Assembly: GCF_022288725.1 (NCBI RefSeq)
Contig: NZ_JAKNTA010000007.1
Location: forward strand, 290,966 to 354,965
DNA length: 64,000 nucleotides
Origin: Kitasatospora sp. A2-31
GTDB taxonomy: Bacteria > Actinomycetota > Actinomycetes > Streptomycetales > Streptomycetaceae
Reading direction: 5' to 3'
A model generated the notes under the pieces. The model was not told the origin of the DNA, did no database searches, and saw nothing but the letters and a program-made list of their open reading frames with translations. Of the stretch, positions 24,855 through 33,091 are shown one piece after another. The translations under genes and the position numbers were made by a program. Each line of letters starts with the position of its first letter. Position 1 is the stretch's first letter.

Positions 24855-25100
24855 TCAGTCGGTGTGGTGCAGGCCGGGCGGGTGCAGCGGACCGGGAGCC
24901 AGGCGCTCCAGCAGCCGGTCCACACTGCCGTCGGGCCGGTAGAGCGTGCGGTAGGCGTACGGGTGCCGTCCGCCGGGGAGCGTGGTGACGCCTTCGTCGG
25001 TGACGGTGCGGCCCTGGGTGATGGCGAGCAACCGCAGGTCGATGTCTGCGGGCAGGACTGCTTTCGCGCCGGTGGGCGGGCGGCGGTGGCGGCTGGCCAT
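24855..25100 (-). CDS. Small hypothetical protein
   Basis: 81 aa, starting 1 bp after the Nudix stop, so probably co-translated. Sequence includes DIDLRLLAITQGRTVTDEGV, TTLPGGRHPYAYRTLYRPDG and SVDRLLERLAPGPL. Looks like a globular fragment rather than a peptide precursor. Family not recognised. Confidence 0.5.
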   Translation of the reverse strand: MASRHRRPPTGAKAVLPADIDLRLLAITQGRTVTDEGVTTLPGGRHPYAYRTLYRPDGSVDRLLERLAPGPLHPPGLHHTD

Positions 25101-25101
25101 C

Positions 25102-25587
25102 TCATGCCCCGACCAGGGCGCGCAGGTCTTCCGAGGCGTCCCAGCCGTAGGTGGAGAACCCCCGCCCGTCGCCGGCGAGGTAGGCGGTGAGGGCGGCGTG
25201 CGAGGTGGGGAACATCGGGGTGGGCAGCGCGGATGCGTCCATCCACAGGACGGCGAGGTGCTTGTCCGGCTCGGTGTTCGTCAACTCGCCCCGCCACGAG
25301 GTCGCGGCGAAGACCGAGAGCAGGAACGGGCCCTTGCCGTCCCACCCGGCCTTGACCTGGATGGTGTGGACCAGTCGCAGGTCCTCGGGGGCGACGACCA
25401 GGCCCGACTCTTCGTGCAGCTCGCGGGCGGCGGCTTCGTCCAGACGCTCGCCCTCCTCGGCCTTGCCACCGGGGACGGTCCAGGCGGGCACAGTGGACCA
25501 GGAGTCGTTGGCGTAGTGGACGCAGGCGACCTTGCTCGCCTTCTCGTCGTGGACGATGACGCACACGGCCTGACGCAGGGACTGCAC
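25102..25587 (-). CDS. Nudix hydrolase
   Basis: 161 aa with a complete Nudix box beginning GGKAEEGERLDEAAAREL and ending HEESGL, matching GX5EX7REUXEEXGU. N-terminus QAVCVIVHDEKASKVACVHY is the usual first strand. Probably hydrolyses a nucleoside diphosphate derivative. Follows the APH-like kinase gene by 33 bp. Confidence 0.88.
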   Translation of the reverse strand: MQSLRQAVCVIVHDEKASKVACVHYANDSWSTVPAWTVPGGKAEEGERLDEAAARELHEESGLVVAPEDLRLVHTIQVKAGWDGKGPFLLSVFAATSWRGELTNTEPDKHLAVLWMDASALPTPMFPTSHAALTAYLAGDGRGFSTYGWDASEDLRALVGA

Positions 25588-25620
25588 GGAGACTCCAACC
25601 GGTAGTGAGGAAATGGGTGT

Positions 25621-26508
25621 TCACGCAACGGGGTTCGGGTGGCGCAGCAGGTCGAGGACGGTGCGGGCGTAGCCGAGGACCTCCTCGTCCCGGCGGTGGC
25701 CTATGGCCCAGCGCAGCGCGGCGGGGCAGTCGATCGCGGCCCACGCCCGGCACGCCGCCCGCTCCTGCGGCGTGAGTTCGCGCCCGTATCCGGTGGTGAA
25801 TGCGGCTCGCAGGTCGGGGCGACGGGGGGTGAGCTGGAGCGTGAGGCGCATCAGGTCGCGGCGCGCGGGTGCTTCGACGTGGCTGCGCTCGAAGTCGATG
25901 ACCCCGAGCAGCAGCCGGTCGCCCTCGCGGCGCACGATCCAGTTCCGAGGGCCGAAGTCGCCGTGGCAGTAGGCGAGCGCCGTGCGCGGGGGCTCGTGGC
26001 CGGTCGCCTCGGCCAAGACGGTGATGTCCTCCTCCGGGAGGCGCGCCTCCCGGGCGCGGGCCAGCGCGCGTTCGCGCTCCTGAGCCCAGGGCAGGTACTC
26101 GCCGACGGGAGCGCCGGCCGTCGGCTGCGCGTGGATGACCGCGGCGAGGTGCCCGGCCTGCCGGTACACCTCCTGCTCCTCGGCCGCGGTGAGGTCGGTG
26201 CTGATGACCGGGGTGCCGGGCAGCGCGGAGGTGACGACGAGCAGCGACCGGGTGTCCTCGGCAAGCAGGGCCGGTGCCCGGCCGTTGCCGAGCGCTGGTG
26301 CGAGGAGACGGTAGGCGGCGGTTTCTCGCTGGTGCATGAGCGCGTTCTTGTGGCGCTTGGCGAACAGTCTGCGCCCGGCGGCACCGAGAACCTCCCAGAC
26401 GACGGGGTGGCCGGCCCGGTCGAGGGAGCGCACGCCCAGCAGTTTGTAGTCCTTGGCCGTCGCGCGCAGCAGCCGGTCGACGTCTGCCGGCATGTCGGGG
26501 GCGCTCAC
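25621..26508 (-). CDS. Aminoglycoside-phosphotransferase-like kinase
   Basis: 295 aa from GTG 26508, overlapping the upstream Nudix stop (GTGA). N-lobe: GHPVVWEVLGAAGRRLFAKR with an ATP-binding Lys. Catalytic loop LAYCHGDFGPRNWIV (HGDxxxxN) and metal loop LLGVIDFERS. Family phosphorylates antibiotics, sugars or amino alcohols. Sandwiched between Nudix genes, so a phosphorylated metabolite or nucleotide-linked substrate is plausible. Confidence 0.85.
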   Translation of the reverse strand: MSAPDMPADVDRLLRATAKDYKLLGVRSLDRAGHPVVWEVLGAAGRRLFAKRHKNALMHQRETAAYRLLAPALGNGRAPALLAEDTRSLLVVTSALPGTPVISTDLTAAEEQEVYRQAGHLAAVIHAQPTAGAPVGEYLPWAQERERALARAREARLPEEDITVLAEATGHEPPRTALAYCHGDFGPRNWIVRREGDRLLLGVIDFERSHVEAPARRDLMRLTLQLTPRRPDLRAAFTTGYGRELTPQERAACRAWAAIDCPAALRWAIGHRRDEEVLGYARTVLDLLRHPNPVA

Positions 26509-26996
26509 GCGGCCCACCCGATGGTGGACAGGGTGTTGCCGCGGGTGATCTCGGTGAGCGCGTGGGCGGTGTAGGCGACGGTGTCGTCCGGCAGCGAGTC
26601 GAGCGGCCACCAGTGCAGTTCCTCGCACTTGTGCGGCTCCGCGTTGCGGAGCCGGCCGTGGTAGCGGGTGGGGCGGAAGAACAGCTGGAGGCGGCTGCGG
26701 CCGTCGTCGGCGTCGAGGTGGTGCAGGGTGTGGACGAGCGCGAGGTCGTGCTCGGCGATGCTGATGCCGAGTTCCTCCTCGGCCTCGCGAGTCATGGAGC
26801 GGGTGACCGGCTCGCCGCGTTCCATGTGCCCGGCCGGCAGGTGCCAGAGGCCGTTCGCGTAGGCGGTGTTGCGGCGCCGACCGAGCAGTACGCGGTCGGC
26901 GTTGGTGAGGACGAGGTGGACGCCGACGACCAGGGTCAGCGGATCCGTCTCGGAGGCCGGGGCAGCGGCGGGGCGGAGGTCGTCGCGCGGGTTCAC
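26505..26996 (-). CDS. Nudix hydrolase
   Basis: 163 aa from GTG 26996 (GTGA overlap with the three-domain Nudix gene). Nudix box starts AGHMERGEPVTRSMTREAEE and ends ELGI, conserving REUXEE. LTLVVGVHLVLTNADRVLLG is the first strand, and RLQLFFRPTRYHGRLRNAEP and HWWPLDSLPDD are typical of MutT-like members. Confidence 0.87.
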   Translation of the reverse strand: MNPRDDLRPAAAPASETDPLTLVVGVHLVLTNADRVLLGRRRNTAYANGLWHLPAGHMERGEPVTRSMTREAEEELGISIAEHDLALVHTLHHLDADDGRSRLQLFFRPTRYHGRLRNAEPHKCEELHWWPLDSLPDDTVAYTAHALTEITRGNTLSTIGWAA

Positions 26997-28363
26997 GCCG
27001 TCCTCCCGGGAGACTGGCCAGCGGCGAGTAGCGGCAGGTAGTGCTGCATGTAGGGCGGGACTTTGAGCAGCGGTACCTCGTCGAGGGGGACCATGCGCAC
27101 GGCCAGGCCCTCGTTTCCGAGCTGCAGGTCGCTCTCGGGGCCGTCCCAGACGCCGTGCAGGACGCGGGTGAGCGGGTGTAGGAGGTCGTGCTGCGGGTCG
27201 GGTACCGGCCGTAGGCTGGAGACGGTGATCCCGGCCTCCTCGGCTACCTCGCGCGCAGCGGTCTCCTCGGCCGTCTCCCGGCCCTCGCGCCAGCCGCCGA
27301 TCGGCGTCCAGTGGCCCGGCCACGCGATGCCCGGGTTGTGGTCGCGGTGGTGCATCAGCAGTCGGCCCCGGGCGTCCGTGACCAGGACCATGACACCTTC
27401 GAAGTCGTCCTCCGGTGGTGCCGGACGCTCCACGTACAGCGGCGTGCCGCTGCGGTGGGCGCGCAGCACCTGCAGGAGCCGCTGGTAGCGGTGCGGTTCC
27501 ATGAGCGCGCGCCAGTCGTGCGCGGTCTCGAACCGCCACTCGGTGTGCTCGGCCGGATCGAGTTGGATCCTCGCCTGCTGTTCGGGGGTGAGGACGCCAC
27601 CGTCGAAGACATAGCCGCAGACCGGCACCGGGTACTCCGTGCCCGCCTGCTCGTGGATGACGGCCACCAGGCGCCGCTGGGCGATGATCTCGGGATTCTC
27701 CGCGGCGAGATCGAGGCCCAGCTCCTCCATGCCCTCGATCAGCGCGGTCGCGAACGGCGTGCGGCCGTGCTCGACGTTGCCGCCGGGGAAGTTCCACACG
27801 TCCGGGTTGATGGTCGAGCGCATGCCGAGGATGCGGCCCTGCGGGTCGATGACCAGGAAGCTGCCGTAGGCCGTGGGCCGGGCGACGGTGGTGATGTAGC
27901 CGCCGACCGGCCGCCAGCCTGGGATGGCCAGACGGCGGACGAGCCACTCGACGACCTCCCGCTGCCCGTCGCCGGTCGCAGGCAGAGCGCCCGCACTCGC
28001 CCACTGATGGTCGTCGTGGTCCCGGGAGAGGGCGATCGGGGTGCCGTCCGGCACGACGGTGGTGAAGACGAACTGCCGTACCCGGTTGCCGTACTGGCTG
28101 GTGAAGTCGAGGTGCCGCGCGTATTCCAGCGGCAGGCCGGTGATCCCGGTCTCCTCCGAGAGTTCGCGGACAGCACCGGCGTCCACGGGCTCGTCGTCCT
28201 CCCGGCCGCCGCCCGGGTACTCCCACAGGCCGGGCAGGACGTCGTCGGGGGATCGGCGGATCATCAGGATCCGGCCCGAGGTGTCCCGGACCACGACGCC
28301 GACGCCGATCCGCTCGATGCCTTCGCGGGCGGCCAGGGCCGTGAGTGTGTCGAAGTCGATCAC
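26993..28363 (-). CDS. Triple-Nudix fusion protein
   Basis: 456 aa from GTG 28363 (SD GAGGAG). Three Nudix boxes lie in one frame: (1) residues 52-74, GGGREDDEP...RELSEETGI, canonical; (2) about 192-214, GGNVEHGRTP...IEGMEELGL, where the Arg of REUXEE is Ile, so probably inactive; (3) about 356-378, GGWREGRETAEET...REVAEEAGI, canonical. Each is preceded by a strand typical of the fold (GVGVVVRDTSGRILMI; AYGSFLVIDPQGRILGM; GVMVLVTDARGRLLMHH). Single- or double-domain Nudix proteins are usual; three in tandem is rare. It is followed by another Nudix gene with a 4-bp overlap. Confidence 0.88.
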   Translation of the reverse strand: MIDFDTLTALAAREGIERIGVGVVVRDTSGRILMIRRSPDDVLPGLWEYPGGGREDDEPVDAGAVRELSEETGITGLPLEYARHLDFTSQYGNRVRQFVFTTVVPDGTPIALSRDHDDHQWASAGALPATGDGQREVVEWLVRRLAIPGWRPVGGYITTVARPTAYGSFLVIDPQGRILGMRSTINPDVWNFPGGNVEHGRTPFATALIEGMEELGLDLAAENPEIIAQRRLVAVIHEQAGTEYPVPVCGYVFDGGVLTPEQQARIQLDPAEHTEWRFETAHDWRALMEPHRYQRLLQVLRAHRSGTPLYVERPAPPEDDFEGVMVLVTDARGRLLMHHRDHNPGIAWPGHWTPIGGWREGRETAEETAAREVAEEAGITVSSLRPVPDPQHDLLHPLTRVLHGVWDGPESDLQLGNEGLAVRMVPLDEVPLLKVPPYMQHYLPLLAAGQSPGRTA

Positions 28364-28533
28364 TGGAGGGGCTCCTCGGTGTCGCGGGCGGGCAGGGTCA
28401 CCCGGTGGTGAGGCCGGGCGCGGGTACTGAGGGCCGGGATGGGCGGACCTTCCACAGGGGTACCTCCGGGCGCTGGTGGTGTCCGTGTACGCCGAACCGG
28501 TTGTCGACAGCGAAGTTCGCCGCAAGTGTGCCG

Positions 28534-29712
28534 TCAAGACGTCGAGTTGGGCGGTCCGGCGTGCGGGGTGGCGACCGATGATGGTGCTGTTCGATTGCGT
28601 CGCTCAAGCGGATTTCCCCCGGGCGATCCCGGGTCGAACGGGGCTGTTTCGAGCACCCGTCGGGCGCGGTCGAGGGCCTCCTCCAGGCGGCCCCGGAGGG
28701 CCTCGGGCAGGGCGCCGGAGTCCAGTGCGCAGGCGGCGAGCGCCCGTTCGAGCGGGCTGATCCGGTCCGGTTCGAGGCGGGTGCGGATGCCCTCGTGGGC
28801 GAGGAGGTCGCGAAGTGCGTAGCCGTCGCCGGATTCACTCGTTCGGCTGGTCAGCCGCCGCAGCAGGTTTTGCGCGGAGGGGGTGTCCGGGTCGGCGGCG
28901 TCGAGGGCGGTCAGTGTGAGGCGGGTGGTGAAGGCGGCGAGGCCCTCCTCTGTGTCGAGCGCGAGGCAGTGGTCGATCGCCTGGTCGGCGGCGTCGTGGT
29001 CGCCGGGGCGGCACAGTGCGGTGAGCACGGCGGTGACCGCGGCCTCCCAGGTATCGCCCGGCTCGGTGTCCTCCAGCAGGGCGAGCGCGCCGGGCAGGTC
29101 GCCGGTGGTGGCGCAGGCGAGGACGGCGACCTGGCGGCCGTCGAGGATGCGCCGGCCGATGCCGCGGTGCTCCTCGATGTGCCGCAGGGCGTCTTTCCAG
29201 CGGCCGGCGGCGGTGAGGGCGCGGGTTCCGTCGGCGATGACGACCCGCCACAGCCACGCCCGCACCTCGGCGCGCTGCTGGTCGGTCTCGGTGAGCTCGC
29301 CCGGCACGGTGATGCCGTCGAGGAGGGTGGCGGTGGCGGTGGTGACGGCGCGGTAGAGGTCGAGGAGGAGCTGGTGGCCGCGCTGGTGGTGGTCGGCGCG
29401 GATGTGGAGGCGAGCGAGGTTGACGATCGGCTCGAGTCCGCGGATGGCGCTCATCGCGGGTAGCGGTCCTCGGGGCAGGTAGAGGTCGGCGTGGCGGTGG
29501 CACAGCTCGCGGGCGTACTCGGGCAGGCCGAGGTCGGAGGCGAGGAGGGCTGCCTGGTTGAAGACGGTGGATGCCAGGCCCGGATCGGTCTGCCGTGAGG
29601 CCGTGTCGGCCAGCTCCGAGAGCCGGCCGACACGGGCGTTCAGGGGCAGGCACGCGGGCCGAATCCTGGCGATCAGCGGGAATCGCCGGGTGACTGGTCC
29701 GGTCGGGTGCAC
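28534..29712 (-). CDS. TPR-like helical protein following the FxLD genes
   Basis: 392 aa from GTG 29712, 5 bp after the methyltransferase stop. Helical repeats throughout: LADTASRQTDPGLASTVFNQ, GLPEYARELCHRHADLYLPR, LEPIVNLARLHIRADHHQRG, LRHIEEHRGIGRR, LALLEDTEPGDTW. There is no HTH. It resembles the C-terminal TPR half of the XRE-TPR regulators (e.g. 37917-39065), so it may sense a signal or scaffold the pathway. Part of the lanthipeptide operon by spacing. Confidence 0.65.
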   Translation of the reverse strand: MHPTGPVTRRFPLIARIRPACLPLNARVGRLSELADTASRQTDPGLASTVFNQAALLASDLGLPEYARELCHRHADLYLPRGPLPAMSAIRGLEPIVNLARLHIRADHHQRGHQLLLDLYRAVTTATATLLDGITVPGELTETDQQRAEVRAWLWRVVIADGTRALTAAGRWKDALRHIEEHRGIGRRILDGRQVAVLACATTGDLPGALALLEDTEPGDTWEAAVTAVLTALCRPGDHDAADQAIDHCLALDTEEGLAAFTTRLTLTALDAADPDTPSAQNLLRRLTSRTSESGDGYALRDLLAHEGIRTRLEPDRISPLERALAACALDSGALPEALRGRLEEALDRARRVLETAPFDPGSPGGNPLERRNRTAPSSVATPHAGPPNSTS

Positions 29713-29717
29713 GGCGG

Positions 29718-31808
29718 CTACTCCCAGGTGACGGTGATCGGGTGGTTCGGGCGCTCCAGGACGAAGTGGCCGGCCGCCGGGTCGGCGGCGCCGGGGGTGT
29801 CGGGGAGGGCGATGCGCAGGCTCCGGGTGCGGAAGCCGGTGTTCCAGACGCGGATCTCCTCGGCGACGAGGTCGGCGAGCGCGGCGCCGTCGGGGCCGTG
29901 GCCGATGACGCCGGTCTCGTAGGTCTTGCGGCCGTCGGCGGTGGGCTCGCCGGGGCGCAGGGTGAGGTAGGCGAGGGAGCCGTCCCGGACGGTGGCCATG
30001 GCGCCCCAGCCGAACATCGGGGTGACGATGCCGCGCTCGCGGGCGGAGCCGGTGACGCTCATCCGCATCAGGGAGTTGGGCAGCGTCAGGGCCAGCCACA
30101 GGTCCTGGTACTCGTAGGTGGTGCCGCCGGGGATGGTCACCCCGGTCCAGGTCTCGTGGCGTCCGCTGTCGAGGACGCCGAGCAGCAGGGAGGCGTCGAT
30201 GGCGTCGTCCTGGTCCTTGTGGACCTGGAGGGTGACGTCTCCCTCGCCGGTGAGGTGGACGGTGCGGCGGCCGTCGTCCATGCTGCCGCGCAGCGGCATG
30301 AAGACCGCGAGCTGGTCGTCGACCGACACCCAGCCGTCCTCGCCGCGCTCGAAGGCGATGGTCCGGGAGGCGGTGCCGCGCAGCCGCAGCGGCAGCACGA
30401 TCCGCCCGGTGCGCTTGACCTGCTCCAGCCACGGGGTGGGCATCTCGCTGGTGCTCACGGTGGCGATGATCCGGTCGAACGGCGCGCCGGCAGGGTGGCC
30501 GAGGGCGCCGTCGCCGAGGACCGCTTCGACGTTGGTGATGCCGGCGTCGGCGAGGTGCTTGCGGGCGCCGTCGACGAGGTCCTCGTCCACGTCCACGGCC
30601 GTCACGTGCCCGTCCGGGCCGACGATGCGACCCATGTAGGCGGCGTTGACGCCGGTGCCCGCGCCGGCCTCGAAGATCCGCTCGCCGGGCTGCGGGTCGA
30701 GCTGCTCCAGCATCAGGGCGACGATCGCGGGCTGGGAGGCGGCGCTGATCTGCGTGCCGGAGCCGTCGGCCTTGGTGTAGGTGGGGTTGTCCGCGTACGC
30801 GGTCTCCAGCGGGAAGCCGGGCAGGAAGTGCTCGCGGGCGACGGTGCGGAAGGCGTCCTCCACCGCGGTGGTGCGGATGGCGCCCTGTTCGAGCAGGCGG
30901 TCGGTGAGGGCGGCGCGCAGCTCCTCGGCGGTCGGGGTGGCGGAAGCGGTGTCGCTGCTGAGAGTAGTCATATGGGTGACCTTAGTAGTGGTGCGGATGG
31001 TGGGCATCGAGGGTGCGGGGCCCTCGTCGGAGTGGAAGACGGCGTCCAACGCCCGTGCGGCCATGGCGGCTTGGTGGTCGACCGGCAGGCCGGCGCGGTT
31101 GGCGTGGAAGAGGAGGTGGTGCGCGAGGACCGCCCGCAGCCCGCGGGTGAGGCGGCCGTCGCGGGCGAGGCGGGCGAGGTCCTGCCCGGCCTGTTCGAAG
31201 GCGTGGACCCAGCCGCCGTGGTGGGCGAGCGGGGTGGTGTCGCGGGTGAGGGCCCAGGTGTCGAGGCGCATCAGGTGGCACATCGCCGCGGCCAGGGTGA
31301 CCGCGCGTTCGGGGGCCACGGGCACGGGGGTGTCGCGGAGCATCGTGAACTGGGCCCAGACGTCGCCCTGTTCGTACCAGTCGAGTCCGGCCGCGCGGAG
31401 CATGGCGGAGGTCAGGACGACGACGGTCTCGGTGCGGCCGAGGGCGGGCGGGTTCGGCTCGGCGGCCCGGGCCAGCAGGTGGCGGCTGTCGGCGTGGAAG
31501 AGGCGATGGGCGATCTCCATGGCCTCGGGGCCGCCGAACGCCTCGGTCTCGCTCTCGTAGATCACGGTGGCCCAGCCCGTGAGGAGGCCCTCCTCGGCGA
31601 GGGTGTCCAGCAGGGAGGTGAGGACGGGCACGGGGGCGACGGCCCGGTAGCGCAGTCGCAGCCCCTTCTTGCGCATGTACCACCAGCCGTTCAGGTCGCC
31701 GTTGTCCTGGGCGAAGGCGAGCACGGGGGCCAGGTGGTGGGCGGCGGCCTGTTCGACGGTGGCGGGGTCGGCGAAGGCGAGGTCGTGCTGGATCCAGCCG
31801 GTGGTCAT
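29718..31808 (-). CDS. LanB-C-like domain fused to PIMT-like FxLD methyltransferase
   Basis: One 696-aa frame. Residues 1-279 are a thiopeptide-type/SpaB_C-like elimination domain (WIQHDLAFADPATVEQ; GWWYMRKKGLRLRYR; GWATVIYESETEAFGG; AMEIAHRLFHADSRHLL). Residues about 290-690 are the FxLD-system methyltransferase: EHFLPGFPLETAYADNPTYT, TQISAASQPAIVALMLEQL, motif I RIFEAGAGTGVNAAYMG, DRIIATVSTSEMP. That domain resembles protein-L-isoaspartate methyltransferase and is expected to methylate an Asp of the modified peptide, giving succinimide/isoaspartate. An internal ATG at 30971 (MTTLSS, AAGG 9 nt upstream) could start the methyltransferase separately; no stop separates the halves. Follows lanC by 23 bp. 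Confidence 0.85.
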   Translation of the reverse strand: MTTGWIQHDLAFADPATVEQAAAHHLAPVLAFAQDNGDLNGWWYMRKKGLRLRYRAVAPVPVLTSLLDTLAEEGLLTGWATVIYESETEAFGGPEAMEIAHRLFHADSRHLLARAAEPNPPALGRTETVVVLTSAMLRAAGLDWYEQGDVWAQFTMLRDTPVPVAPERAVTLAAAMCHLMRLDTWALTRDTTPLAHHGGWVHAFEQAGQDLARLARDGRLTRGLRAVLAHHLLFHANRAGLPVDHQAAMAARALDAVFHSDEGPAPSMPTIRTTTKVTHMTTLSSDTASATPTAEELRAALTDRLLEQGAIRTTAVEDAFRTVAREHFLPGFPLETAYADNPTYTKADGSGTQISAASQPAIVALMLEQLDPQPGERIFEAGAGTGVNAAYMGRIVGPDGHVTAVDVDEDLVDGARKHLADAGITNVEAVLGDGALGHPAGAPFDRIIATVSTSEMPTPWLEQVKRTGRIVLPLRLRGTASRTIAFERGEDGWVSVDDQLAVFMPLRGSMDDGRRTVHLTGEGDVTLQVHKDQDDAIDASLLLGVLDSGRHETWTGVTIPGGTTYEYQDLWLALTLPNSLMRMSVTGSARERGIVTPMFGWGAMATVRDGSLAYLTLRPGEPTADGRKTYETGVIGHGPDGAALADLVAEEIRVWNTGFRTRSLRIALPDTPGAADPAAGHFVLERPNHPITVTWE

Positions 31809-31831
31809 CGGATCGGTCCTCGGTCGGGTGG

Positions 31832-33091
31832 TCAGGAGGTGAGCAGGCAGGCGTCCCAGCGGGTCGCGGGGGTGCTGCCGGTGGCGGGGGCGAGCAGGGC
31901 CAGGGCGGTCCCGGCGGCGCCTTCCAGGAAGGCCGGCCCCGCGGTCGCCAGGAGGCTGTGGGCCTGCTCGTCGGGGTCGGCGTACGGAGGGTGGGTGGTG
32001 TCCAGGAGCAGGGCGGCGGCCGAGCGAAGCCGGCCGGCGTTGCGCGGGGTGGCGTCGGCGGCGGTGCGGTGGGCGATGTGGGCGAGCCCGGCGTAGCCGT
32101 GGCAGGCGGACAGGTCGGTGGTCGTGGCGAGAGCTTTCGGGTCCACCAGCGCGGTGGCCAGGGCGCTTTCGGCGTCGTTTCGCAGGTGCGGGTCGGCGAG
32201 GGCCAGGGCCGCGAGCTGCTGGGCGCGGGCGAGGCCGGCGGTGCCGTAGCACCAGCTCGGCCGCTGTGGCGCGAGCGGTCTGCGGTCCGGTCCGGTCAGG
32301 TGCGCCGCCGTGGTCCAGTACGGCCAGGCGTGGCCGTCGCGCCAGCGCTCCAGCCAGGCCAGGACGGTGCGGAGCGCCTCGCGCTGGCCGTCGACCTCGA
32401 CGCCACGCCGCAGCGCGAGGGCGAGGAGCGCGAGCGGCCCGGCGATCCCGTGCGCGAGGCCGTTGTTGGCGTGCCCGCCGGGGAACCGCTCGTCCCTCTC
32501 GCCGGACGGGCCGTCGAGCGTCCACCATCCGGGCAGGACCTCCCCGTCGTGCTTGACGTCCTCGGTCAGGCGGACCAGGCAGGTCAGGATCCGCCGGATC
32601 GGCTCCCCGTCGGGGGCCCGGCGCAGGAGGACCGAGCCGATGCCGGTCAGCCCCCGAATCGTGTCGAACTCGGCGAGTGTCGGCAGGTCGCCGCGCTCGG
32701 TCCGGGCCTCGGCCTGCTCGCAGCGGCGCAACGCGTCGGCGGCCACGACCTGGTCGAGGTGGTCCAGGGCTCGCCGGTAGGTGCCGGGGCGGGCCTGGGC
32801 GGCGCAGGTGAGGGCGTGGGCGAGCGCCGGGGCGCCGTAGTAGAGGTAGCTGTCCGTCCCGCTGGTGACCGCGGTGCCGGCGGCGATCGACAGCCAGGCG
32901 CGTACCGGTTCCCACGGGCCCAGTCCGGTGGCGGCGCGCTCGATGTGGAGCAGAGCGATGCCCGGGGCGCCGTGCGCGAGGGACTGGCGCCACTGCGGGC
33001 GCGACGACCAGGCCACGGGGGAAGCTGCCGGGTCCGTGAGCAGTTCGGCGATCCGGTCGGACAGCCGAAGGGCGGGGTGCGGGGCGTTCAC
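31832..33091 (-). CDS. lanC: LanC-type lanthipeptide cyclase
   Basis: 419 aa from GTG 33091 (GTGA overlap with lanB). Adds Cys thiols to dehydrated Ser/Thr to form (methyl)lanthionine. Zinc-site motifs: PSWCYGTAGLARAQ (first Cys) and LSACHGYAGLAHIA (Cys-His). The toroid Gly-rich repeats are seen in SLAHGAPGIALLHIE, FPGGHANNGLAHGIAGPLAL and FLEGAAGTALALL. Length is normal for LanC. Confidence 0.93.
   Translation of the reverse strand: MNAPHPALRLSDRIAELLTDPAASPVAWSSRPQWRQSLAHGAPGIALLHIERAATGLGPWEPVRAWLSIAAGTAVTSGTDSYLYYGAPALAHALTCAAQARPGTYRRALDHLDQVVAADALRRCEQAEARTERGDLPTLAEFDTIRGLTGIGSVLLRRAPDGEPIRRILTCLVRLTEDVKHDGEVLPGWWTLDGPSGERDERFPGGHANNGLAHGIAGPLALLALALRRGVEVDGQREALRTVLAWLERWRDGHAWPYWTTAAHLTGPDRRPLAPQRPSWCYGTAGLARAQQLAALALADPHLRNDAESALATALVDPKALATTTDLSACHGYAGLAHIAHRTAADATPRNAGRLRSAAALLLDTTHPPYADPDEQAHSLLATAGPAFLEGAAGTALALLAPATGSTPATRWDACLLTS

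Noticed and set aside
28364..28533. Second lanthipeptide-like precursor in the gap between the TPR-like and triple-Nudix genes
   Set aside because: Frames here have Arg/Pro/His-rich translations, no FxLD motif, and no SD with a short core.
29742..32096. 784-codon plus-strand open frame
   Set aside because: Antisense to the FxLD methyltransferase and LanC genes; low-complexity Gly/Ala/Val composition.
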